Source of the DNA: Terriglobia bacterium
GTDB lineage: Bacteria > Acidobacteriota > Terriglobia > UBA7540
NCBI GenBank assembly: GCA_030040515.1
Contig: JASHTO010000203.1
Span: forward strand, 1 to 8,755
DNA length: 8,755 bases
Direction of reading: 5' to 3'
Shown here: positions 1 through 5,595 of the stretch, in pieces
Numbering within the stretch: the first letter of the stretch is position 1
How the letters are laid out: each line of letters begins with the position of its first letter
The notes under the pieces: model-generated
Told to the model about the DNA's origin: nothing
What the model saw: the letters and a program-made list of their open reading frames with translations, nothing else
Databases searched by the model: none
Translations under genes and position numbers: made by a program

Positions 1-83
1 CTTTGCCCTTCGCCAGCTTGCTGGCGGTCGTCGGGCCGGAAGCGAGCTTCCGGCCAAGATAGCAGTCCCGCCCAGGCGGGACC
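1..83. repeat. Hairpin-rich interspersed repeat, copy 1 (cut by window edge)
   Basis: This stretch aligns without gaps to 803-885, with 5 mismatches in 83 positions (30, 31, 49, 63, 64). It contains three tandem hairpins. CGCCAGC/GCTGGCG has apex TT (11-26), GGCCGGAAGC/GCTTCCGGCC has apex GA and is a perfect 10-bp stem (about 34-55), and the CCCGCC/GGCGGG stem is at about 66-81. The left end lies outside the window. The right end does not reach the CCGCACTCC terminus seen in the other copies; it runs into an unrelated GGGCGTCCCTACGGCC stretch. It is therefore a variant or truncated member of the family found at 777-893, 2902-3019 and 4077-4188. Confidence 0.8.
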
Positions 84-112
84 AGGGCGTCCCTACGGCC
101 GCCGCGCGGGAC

Positions 113-141
113 TTGCCAAGACCGGCGGCAGTGGTTACAAT
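113..141 (+). promoter_or_regulatory. Predicted sigma70-type promoter of mazEF
   Basis: TTGCCA (113-118) and TACAAT (136-141) are separated by exactly 17 bases, and the -10 box lies 23 bases before the mazE start codon. Transcription would begin near 148, giving a very short leader. A GTTAC/GTAAC inverted repeat (134-138 and 153-157) and the palindrome TGTACA (141-146) overlap the -10 box and start site. This is where a MazE-MazF complex would be expected to bind for autorepression. The operator is inference; the promoter match is seen directly. Confidence 0.5.
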
Positions 142-164
142 GTACATACGAGGTAACGAACGCC

Positions 165-413
165 ATGAAAATCGAACTGGTGCGCGTCGGCAATTCGCGC
201 GGCATCCGCATTCCCAAGCCCCTGATTGAACAGTGCGGCTTCGGGGATTCCGTGGAACTTCGAATCGAGAACAATCATCTGGTGATTGCCGCCTCCCGCC
301 GGCCGCGCGAGGGCTGGGAAGAAGCCTTCCGCGCGGCAGGGTCTTCACTTAGCGACGAGATGCTGCTGGACGGCGCCCCGAGCCAATTCGATCGCGAGGA
401 GTGGCGGTGGTGA
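165..413 (+). CDS. mazE: MazE/AbrB-type antitoxin
   Basis: The 82-residue product is the labile antitoxin of a type II toxin-antitoxin pair. It is expected to bind MazF and block it, and to repress the shared promoter through its N-terminal DNA-binding domain. Residues 1-45 carry the swapped-hairpin AbrB/SpoVT signature: MKIELVRVGNSRGIRIPK, then the hydrophobic LIEQCGF and the VELRIENNHLVI strand pattern. Residues 46-82 are rich in charged and tryptophan residues (REGWEEAF, DREEWRW), as expected of the tail that wraps round the toxin. The ATG at 165 starts directly with the conserved strand, and an AGGT-containing weak ribosome site lies about ten bases upstream. The stop overlaps the start of the toxin gene, which supports co-translation. 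Family assignment is firm; the exact name (MazE, PemI or ChpI type) is less so. Confidence 0.9.
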   Translation: MKIELVRVGNSRGIRIPKPLIEQCGFGDSVELRIENNHLVIAASRRPREGWEEAFRAAGSSLSDEMLLDGAPSQFDREEWRW

Positions 414-748
414 GCGATTCCCCGCGCCTCGACGAGGTTTGGCTAGTCTCACTCGATCCCACCGAGGGAGCGGAAATGCAGAAAACTCGCCCGTGCCTGG
501 TGGTCTCGCCGGACGAAAGCAACCGGCACTTGCGAACCGTCATCATCGCCCCTATGACCACCGTGATGCGGCCCTATCCGACCCGGGTGGCGCTCACCTT
601 CCAGGCAAAGCATGGCCAGGTGGCACTCGACCAGCTTCGCGCCATCGACCGCAACCGCCTGGTCCGCAAATTGGGAAGGGTTTCACCCAAAACCGCCGCC
701 GCAGTTTCAGCCCTGCTGGTCGAAATGTTCACCCGCCCGGCGAAGTAG
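410..748 (+). CDS. mazF: MazF/PemK-type endoribonuclease toxin
   Basis: This product is a sequence-specific mRNA interferase of the MazF/PemK/Kid family, neutralised by the upstream antitoxin. With the GTG at 410 it has 112 residues, normal for the family. It begins with the canonical DEVWLVSLDPTEGAE strand (residues 8-22). KTRPCLVVS follows, with Arg27 matching the catalytic arginine, and then VIIAPMTT, with Thr50 matching the catalytic serine/threonine. The C-terminal part has the usual VALDQLRAIDRNRLVRKLG segment, so all key positions are kept and the toxin looks intact. The start is ambiguous: in-frame GTG codons lie at 401, 407 and 410. I chose 410 because GAGGAG (396-401) is then 8 bases away and the GTGA overlap with the mazE stop (410-413) is a typical coupled arrangement; 407 is nearly as good. 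The convergent permease gene ends at 905. Confidence 0.9.
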   Translation: MSDSPRLDEVWLVSLDPTEGAEMQKTRPCLVVSPDESNRHLRTVIIAPMTTVMRPYPTRVALTFQAKHGQVALDQLRAIDRNRLVRKLGRVSPKTAAAVSALLVEMFTRPAK

Positions 749-776
749 CGCGAACCACCGCATGTGTGGTCCGCGG

Positions 777-893
777 TTTTGGAGTGCGGCAGCTTGCTGC
801 CGCTTTGCCCTTCGCCAGCTTGCTGGCGGTCAACGGGCCGGAAGCGAGCTGCCGGCCAAGATAGTGGTCCCGCCCAGGCGGGACCGCACTCCA
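777..893. repeat. Hairpin-rich interspersed repeat, copy 2 (complete)
   Basis: This element is bounded by TTTTGGAGTGCGG (777-789) and its inverted counterpart CCGCACTCCA (884-893). Four hairpins with two-base apices fill it. GCGGCAGC/GCTGCCGC is at 786-803, CGCCAGC/GCTGGCG at 813-828, GGCCGGAAGC/GCTGCCGGCC at 836-857 (one A-G mismatch), and GGTCCCGCC/GGCGGGACC at 866-885. It occupies almost the whole gap between the convergent mazF (stop at 748) and permease (stop at 905) genes, so its transcript could end or stabilise both messages. No coding capacity is evident, and no transposase is present in the window. Confidence 0.85.
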
Positions 894-904
894 TACTCCG
901 CGCC

Positions 905-2866
905 TTACCGACCCCACAACGGCTCATCTTCGGCGGCGCCCGGCCAGCGGATACGGACGCTCCAGTCCTCTCGTTCAAAAGACGCTGTCAAATCCGTGCC
1001 GTCTTCCAGATGAATCGTGGCATGGTAAAACCACAGAGGTATCCGCGTTGTTTCATCGATGTAGCGACTCTCACCTGTAGGGCCCTCAGGCGTAACTGTA
1101 ATCCGGGCGTTGTGGAGCAGTTTCAGAGTGTCCTTCGGAAGGGGATAAGCATTATCCAAGTCAACGGCACTAAGCTCCATCGGTTTTGCCTGACTGGCGC
1201 TTTCGGCAAGGAGCTTTTCGATGGCAGCGTGGGTCGTGTGGATGATCATCCAGGGCCATCCCGCTGCACCCCAGGTGAATCGCTCCAATCCCGAGAGCGC
1301 AAAGCTGCACCCGAGCGTCAAGAGAACCAGAGGCAAAAGCCTGCGCACCACCACACGCGTCCCGGCGATGGCCTGCTTTTGAAACATCCGATAACTTTGC
1401 ACCACGGCCAGAGCCACCGTGGGAATGAATATGCCCAGCTCTCGCTCCCCGTAAGCGTAGGGTTCAGTCACCCCGACGAAGATTCGCAGTGCGCGTTCGA
1501 AAAAGGTTCTGGGCGGGGGCACGTGGAGGGGCCACAGGACATGGTCTATCATCACATCCAACCGGAAGTTCCCCAGAAGATTAAATTTCGCTTCCAGCAG
1601 GCCCATGAAATGCCTCCCTGCCCACTGGCCCGCCTCCGGCGCGAACCCGATGGCCGCGAGCACGGGCACAACCCACAACGCCGCCGTCACGGTTCCATCT
1701 GCTGCACACGAGCACCAGAAGGCCGCGGCGGTGAGCGTCAGCATGCTCCAAAACCAAAGGGTGGGATAATCGGGGCGATCCGCCAGCACGCTCATTCCCA
1801 GCAGGCTTTTGCCTGCGGCCAGGAAAAGCAGCGGCACCACGCCCGCGCAGAGTGCCCCCGCGAGGAGCGCCGTAAGAAACTTCACCACCCACTGCACGCG
1901 CGCCGAAACCGGCAGGGTTAAATGCCAGGCATGCCGGCCGGAAGTTCGCTCTTCGCCGAGGGACAGGCATCCGGCCAGAATGGCGATGATCAGCGCGCAT
2001 GACAGGCCTACGGCGCCCGCCGTCATGGGCAGGTACTTCACCCGCGCGTGTTCGCGCATGACCTGGAATGCCGTCACGCCGCTCCAGCCGACGGCCGTGA
2101 GGATGGTGAAGAGCCACACGGGACGGAGCAATCGGAATTCCTTGCGCAGCAGATTCAGAATCGCTCCCCGCGAGCGGCTGCGGAACAAATCGGCGAGGGC
2201 GCGCGGCATGAGGTCTGGGCCGGCGGTCACCAGGTCGTCGCCCGCCATCGTGCCTGTAACCTGAAATCGCTCGATCCGGCGCCAGCCGAGCCACAGCATC
2301 ACGCCCGCATAGCACGTCAAAATCAACGCGGCGCGCAAAATCGCCGCGGAATTCTCTTCAACCGAATAGGGCGAGTCGTACAAATGGGACGCCACGTCCA
2401 CCCAGGTAATGATGAGGGCGAGCACTCCAAAATTCAGCACCACACCGCCCATCGTCGAGCGCGTCCAGAGCGTCCAAAACGCCGCTGAGGCGATAATGGC
2501 CAGCGTCCACGCGGCGATGAAGATGAAGAAATGCGGGTATTGATAATTGATCTGCACGCCCAAGGTCAGCGAGAACACCAGCGCCGCCGTGACCACGGCG
2601 AATACAGTGACCATCAGCTTCTCCCGCCAGATTTCCCGCCGCTCGATGGGCTGCGAAAGAACCAGGGCAAACGTCCGGCTCTGGAATTCGCTGCCAAAAG
2701 CCAGTGTCGCAAGCACGGGAATACCCAGATAGAAGCCCACCATGGTCACCAAATCGAGATATTGCGGCCCGTGAACCAGCGGTAGCGCCCCCGCAATCGC
2801 CACCGCCAACCAGGGCCAGACGAGCGGTCGTGCTTCCTTAAGAATTCGCGTGGATTTGGCGGTCAT
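905..2866 (-). CDS. Large ABC-2-type transporter permease, two fused halves
   Basis: This 653-residue membrane protein is presumably the membrane partner of the ATPase at 4199-5092; the substrate is unknown. I count about twelve hydrophobic segments (roughly residues 15-31, 38-57, 84-104, 113-134, 140-159, 175-195, 250-268, 282-303, 330-352, 370-388, 392-409, 508-527), plus a possible one near 477-490. The chain looks duplicated. An L-x-K-E-x-R lead-in occurs at residues 9-13 and 240-245. An E...T...P...R...K coupling motif follows in each half: E60/T65/P73/R76/K83 and E305/T308/P319/R323/K329. A soluble tail of about 125 residues (528-653) ends the protein. I chose the ATG at 2866 because GAGGAG (2873-2878) lies 6 bases before it. 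A start 25 codons upstream would read through the repeat element and lacks this support. It is probably the last gene of the operon. Being an ABC-2-like exporter permease is well supported by context and motifs; the function is not. Confidence 0.82.
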   Translation of the reverse strand: MTAKSTRILKEARPLVWPWLAVAIAGALPLVHGPQYLDLVTMVGFYLGIPVLATLAFGSEFQSRTFALVLSQPIERREIWREKLMVTVFAVVTAALVFSLTLGVQINYQYPHFFIFIAAWTLAIIASAAFWTLWTRSTMGGVVLNFGVLALIITWVDVASHLYDSPYSVEENSAAILRAALILTCYAGVMLWLGWRRIERFQVTGTMAGDDLVTAGPDLMPRALADLFRSRSRGAILNLLRKEFRLLRPVWLFTILTAVGWSGVTAFQVMREHARVKYLPMTAGAVGLSCALIIAILAGCLSLGEERTSGRHAWHLTLPVSARVQWVVKFLTALLAGALCAGVVPLLFLAAGKSLLGMSVLADRPDYPTLWFWSMLTLTAAAFWCSCAADGTVTAALWVVPVLAAIGFAPEAGQWAGRHFMGLLEAKFNLLGNFRLDVMIDHVLWPLHVPPPRTFFERALRIFVGVTEPYAYGERELGIFIPTVALAVVQSYRMFQKQAIAGTRVVVRRLLPLVLLTLGCSFALSGLERFTWGAAGWPWMIIHTTHAAIEKLLAESASQAKPMELSAVDLDNAYPLPKDTLKLLHNARITVTPEGPTGESRYIDETTRIPLWFYHATIHLEDGTDLTASFEREDWSVRIRWPGAAEDEPLWGR

Positions 2867-2901
2867 GTGTGTCTCCTCAGCATTGCAGTGCCGAAGGCAC
2901 C

Positions 2902-3019
2902 TTCGGAGTGCGGTAGCGGCAGCTACCGCTTTTGCGTCCAAGCTAAACAGCCCTGCTAATCACCGAGGCCTGGCGTTTGCCTTGAAGGAAAGCGGTAGCT
3001 GCCGCTACCGCACTCCAAA
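2902..3019. repeat. Interspersed repeat, copy 3, with perfect 28-bp inverted ends
   Basis: The arms at 2905-2932 and 2989-3016 are perfect reverse complements over 28 bases. Both carry the GGAGTGCGG terminus of the family plus an internal hairpin (GCGGTAGC/GCTACCGC with a four-base apex). The 56-base centre has no strong hairpin and does not resemble the centres of the other copies. The element sits between the DUF3738 stop (3045) and the permease ribosome site (2873-2878). A further small hairpin (GTGCC/GGCAC at 2888-2900, alternatively CGAAGG/CCTTCG at 2892-2905) adjoins it on the permease side. The layout resembles a minimal inverted-repeat element, but target-site duplications are not obvious. 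Confidence 0.85.
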
Positions 3020-3044
3020 GGCGCTGCGCGCAGGCTGTGCCACG

Positions 3045-4049
3045 TCAATTCTCCGTCGGCCGGTCGATGTGGTCGATGGCGATCACATCCACCGGGGCTT
3101 TGGTTGATTCCAGCTTCAGTCCGAGTTGCTCCTGAAGCGCGGTGGAAAACGAAGGTCCGGATGAATCGGGAGGCGCAGCATCAGACCCCGGATCGCCTCC
3201 CCGGGGTTCCCGGGGCATTCCCGACATGGTCTGGTCCTTTCTCCACTCAATCGTAAAATCATAATTCCCCTTCAGTCCGGTCTGGTCGATGACCATCTGA
3301 TGCATCGTGTTCGTCATGACCGTAACCACGATCGACATCGGGCAAGCGGTAAATGTCAACTGCCCCGCTCCGCCCCCAACGTCAGGCCCCTTTTCATCCG
3401 GTTTCGCCTCGTGAAATTTTGGGCCGCCTTTGGCAATCACCAGCGCGAAAACAGGAAGCTCTTTTGACTGGTGGCTCACTTTCAAGCCAAACCGGTCGAC
3501 GAGCAGGGATTGCAGCATTAACGCCTGCTTCTCCATCGCCTGTGCGGGAGGGAGTTTGGCCAATTCTTCGGCGACCGCCTCCGATTCCTTGGCCTCGATA
3601 TCGTATTTCTCCGTATTCACCCAGCCTGGCGCGCCGTAAATTCGCAGCGGATACACGCTGTACGCAACCGCGATGGCCAGGATGATGGTCTGTGCCCGTT
3701 CGATGAACCTTCCGGGCTTGAAATCCGGCCCCCATGGCAGTTCCCCGGAAGTGCTCTTCTTAATCGATGCGACATCAAACGTAGGCAGGGGCGCAGGCGA
3801 GGGCGAAGCAGCCGCTTGCGGCGCTTGCGCCGATTGCGCGCGGACTTGCGGCCCCATCATCAAGCCGAAAAGCAAAGGGCCGGCAATGGCGGCGAAGCCG
3901 ATTGCACCCAACAGCAGCTTTTTGCCGATAAACGTATCTTGCGCCTGAGGTTGCGTCATGATGCGGAAAATCCGCGCCTTCAGGTCTCCGTCTGCGACCC
4001 CGCAAACGCAGGGTAGCGTTGGCCTTGCAAACAATTTCCGGGTTTTCAT
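3045..4049 (-). CDS. TIGR03435/DUF3738 family protein with M56-like N-terminal remnant
   Basis: The 334-residue product belongs to the TIGR03435 (DUF3738) soil-associated family, whose biochemical role is unknown. The family core spans about residues 88-334. It opens with FDVASIKKS, then shows GAPGWVNTEKYDIEAK, LLVDRFGLKVSHQSKELPVFALVIAKGGPK, MVIDQTGLKGNYDFTIEW and the diagnostic ending LGLKLESTKAPVDVIAIDH with DRPTEN. Residues 1-65 (CVCGVADGDLKARIFRIMT, then the hydrophobic KKLLLGAIGFAAIAGPLLFGL) resemble the segment that follows the peptidase domain in fused M56(BlaR1)-DUF3738 proteins. No zinc-site HExxH is present. The single hydrophobic stretch at 44-65 probably anchors it with the core outside the cytoplasm. 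The ATG at 4049 has GGAAGGAA (4054-4061) just upstream, so this short form appears to be translated. It lies between the ATPase and permease genes, with repeat elements on both sides. Family assignment is strong; the M56-remnant reading is an inference from remembered family patterns. Confidence 0.87.
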   Translation of the reverse strand: MKTRKLFARPTLPCVCGVADGDLKARIFRIMTQPQAQDTFIGKKLLLGAIGFAAIAGPLLFGLMMGPQVRAQSAQAPQAAASPSPAPLPTFDVASIKKSTSGELPWGPDFKPGRFIERAQTIILAIAVAYSVYPLRIYGAPGWVNTEKYDIEAKESEAVAEELAKLPPAQAMEKQALMLQSLLVDRFGLKVSHQSKELPVFALVIAKGGPKFHEAKPDEKGPDVGGGAGQLTFTACPMSIVVTVMTNTMHQMVIDQTGLKGNYDFTIEWRKDQTMSGMPREPRGGDPGSDAAPPDSSGPSFSTALQEQLGLKLESTKAPVDVIAIDHIDRPTEN

Positions 4050-4076
4050 TATGTTCCTTCCGTCATTCGCGGTTTA

Positions 4077-4188
4077 TTTTGGAGTGCGGGAGCTCGCTCC
4101 CGCTTTCCCGGCTGGCAGCTTGCTGCCAGCCCTGGCGCGCCTGTTAACAGGTGCGCCGAAAGCGGCAGCAAGCTGCCGCACTCCAAAA
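4077..4188. repeat. Hairpin-rich interspersed repeat, copy 4 (complete, perfect ends)
   Basis: The ends are perfect 13-bp inverted repeats, TTTTGGAGTGCGG (4077-4089) and CCGCACTCCAAAA (4176-4188). Four hairpins lie in a row. GCGGGAGC/GCTCCCGC has apex TC (4086-4103). GGCTGGCAGC/GCTGCCAGCC has apex TT (about 4110-4131). GGCGCGCCTG/CAGGTGCGCC has apex TTAA (about 4134-4157, one G-T pair). GCGGCAGC/GCTGCCGC has apex AA (about 4162-4179). It starts 10 bases after the ATPase stop codon and ends 27 bases before the DUF3738 start, so it would be transcribed inside the operon message. The hairpin sequences differ from copy 2 while the architecture is the same. Confidence 0.87.
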
Positions 4189-4198
4189 TGCTGCGGGC

Positions 4199-5092
4199 TT
4201 ACGTCTTGAGCGCCGCCACGAAAATTTCCTCCAGCGTCAGCGATTCGGTGGTCAGCGAATCGAGTTTGTGCAGCTTCAGACGCTCTATGAGCGCGGCGCT
4301 GCTTCCGTTGGAAATCAATTCCAATTCGCGGCCGTTGCGCTGCACTTTCAGCGCGCCTTGCAGGTCGATTTCGGGCGGTGGTTGCGAAAATCGCGCGCGA
4401 ATTTTTTGGTAACGCTCGCGCGCCTGGTCGGCGTCGAGGGTCAGCACGGCGCGGCCACGGTCCACGAGCGTGAATTCGTCGATCAGGCCCTCGAATTCCG
4501 TGATTAAATGCGTCGAAACCAGAATCGTGCGCTGGCCGGGCACGCCCTGCTGATAGGCTCCGATCACAGCCTCGATGAACTCGCGGCGCACGATGGGGTC
4601 AAGGCCGCTGGTGGGTTCATCGAGCACCAGCAGGTCAGTTTCCGGGCAGATCGCCGCGATCAGCGCCACCTGGGTGCGCTGGCCCTTCGAAAGGCCGCCC
4701 GTGCGCTGGTTCGGGTCGAGGCCGAACCGCTCAAACATCTCCTGCTCGAGCTTGTGGTTCCAGCGCGGGCGGAAGCTGGCCAGGTAATCGAGCGTCTCGC
4801 GCACGCTCATCCAGGGGTAAAACACCGCCTGGTCGGGCACGTAGGAGAGCAGGCGCTTCACTTCCACTTCCGTTTTCGCCGGGTCGAGCCCGAAGACGCG
4901 CACCGTGCCGCGCTGCGGGCGCAGCAGGTTCAGCAGACACTTCATGGTGGTGGTCTTGCCCGCGCCGTTGCGGCCGAAAAGCCCGTAGCAGCGGCCGGGC
5001 GGCACGGTAAAGCTCAAATCGTGCACCGCCTCGGCGTGGCCGTAGGCGTAGCTCAGATTTTCGATTTGAATGACCGGGGTCGGGGTGTTCAT
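4199..5092 (-). CDS. ABC transporter ATP-binding protein (YtrB/CcmA-like exporter type)
   Basis: The 297-residue cytoplasmic ATPase would drive the permease encoded downstream at 905-2866. All nucleotide-binding motifs are visible. Walker A is GRNGAGKTT (residues 40-48), the Q-loop is at VPDQAVF (Gln88), the signature LSKGQ is at 134-138, Walker B is LLVLDEP (154-160) followed by the D-loop TSGLD, and the H-loop is STH with His195. The signature has Lys for the usual third-position Gly (LSGGQ), a variant seen in several exporter ATPases. About 90 residues beyond the core form a C-terminal extension typical of ABC-2 exporters. The ATG at 5092 is preceded by AAGGAGG and overlaps the regulator stop by 4 bp (ATGA), indicating translational coupling. 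The next gene downstream is the DUF3738 gene, after repeat copy 4. The ATPase assignment is near certain; the transported substrate cannot be read from sequence. Confidence 0.95.
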   Translation of the reverse strand: MNTPTPVIQIENLSYAYGHAEAVHDLSFTVPPGRCYGLFGRNGAGKTTTMKCLLNLLRPQRGTVRVFGLDPAKTEVEVKRLLSYVPDQAVFYPWMSVRETLDYLASFRPRWNHKLEQEMFERFGLDPNQRTGGLSKGQRTQVALIAAICPETDLLVLDEPTSGLDPIVRREFIEAVIGAYQQGVPGQRTILVSTHLITEFEGLIDEFTLVDRGRAVLTLDADQARERYQKIRARFSQPPPEIDLQGALKVQRNGRELELISNGSSAALIERLKLHKLDSLTTESLTLEEIFVAALKT

Positions 5093-5544
5093 TTGACCTC
5101 CTTGGCGTCTTGGGGCCTGATATCCTCGTGCCTGTTTTCCCTGGTGTCTTCGTGGGCGCGCCGCTTTTCTTCCAAGGCGTTCAGGCGCTCCTCCACCAGC
5201 TTCAGAAATTCCTCGCGCGAGACTTGCAAGTGATGCGCCTGCACGATGGCCTGGTCAACGTCCTGCGTCAGCAGCTCGCGCCGGACCTCCTCGCGCAGGG
5301 CGGAGTGGTTTTCCTTCAGAAAGCAGCCGCGCCCGGGCAGGGTTTCGATGATGCCCAGACTCTCGAGCTCCGCGTATGCCTTGGCCACCGTGTTGCGGTT
5401 GACGCGAAGCTCCTCCGCCAGCGGGCGGATGGAAGGCAGCGCCTCACCGGGCTGAAGCGCTCCGGAAGCCGCAGCGGCCTTCACTTGGTCCACAATCTGG
5501 AGATAAACCGGCATGCCGGACTTAAAATTGATCTGCAAAATCAT
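5089..5544 (-). CDS. GntR-family transcriptional regulator, YtrA subfamily
   Basis: This 151-residue regulator probably represses its own operon. Residues 1-77 form the GntR winged helix-turn-helix: MILQINFKSGMPVYLQIVDQ, then the hallmark GEALPSIRPLAEEL and RVNRNTVAKAYAELESLG (recognition helix), and the wing IIETLPGRGCFL. The short C-terminal part (about 78-151) is helical and charged, without a FadR, HutC or MocR effector domain. This is the YtrA pattern, whose members usually control adjacent ABC transporters. The last 30 residues are very rich in Glu, Arg and Lys and may be a disordered tail. I chose the ATG at 5544 because the family consensus begins there and the promoter and operator (5555-5595) lie immediately upstream. 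A longer frame reaching 5673 would translate through that promoter. The stop overlaps the ATPase start. Confidence 0.93.
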   Translation of the reverse strand: MILQINFKSGMPVYLQIVDQVKAAAASGALQPGEALPSIRPLAEELRVNRNTVAKAYAELESLGIIETLPGRGCFLKENHSALREEVRRELLTQDVDQAIVQAHHLQVSREEFLKLVEERLNALEEKRRAHEDTRENRHEDIRPQDAKEVK

Positions 5545-5554
5545 GAAAGGCCCT

Positions 5555-5595
5555 CTGTCATATGACACTATGACAGTTTGGTGAGCGGTTGTCAA
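5555..5595 (-). promoter_or_regulatory. Operon promoter with overlapping inverted-repeat operator
   Basis: On the minus strand, TTGACA (complement of 5590-5595) and CATAGT (complement of 5567-5572) are 17 bases apart, a near-consensus sigma70 promoter. A perfect inverted repeat, CTGTCATA-N6-TATGACAG (5555-5576), covers the -10 box and the likely start site. Inside it is the 12-bp palindrome TGTCATATGACA (5556-5567). GntR regulators of the YtrA type bind such palindromes, so autorepression of the whole regulator-ATPase-DUF3738-permease operon is the natural reading. The leader to the regulator start codon would be only about 15-20 bases. The elements are seen directly; the binding is inferred. 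Confidence 0.72.

Noticed and set aside
764..1921. A long plus-strand open frame (385 codons) antisense to the permease gene
   Set aside because: It begins inside the repeat element, its product is low-complexity and rich in Arg, His and Pro with no domain pattern, and the opposite frame is a clear membrane protein. It is a GC-driven shadow.
2867..2941. A 25-codon upstream extension of the permease start
   Set aside because: It reads into the inverted-repeat element and its hairpin, while the ATG at 2866 has a GAGGAG site 6 bases upstream.
1..4188. A CRISPR array formed by the repeated palindromes
   Set aside because: Copies are about a kilobase apart, differ in their interiors, are bounded by inverted termini, and have no regular spacers or cas genes nearby.
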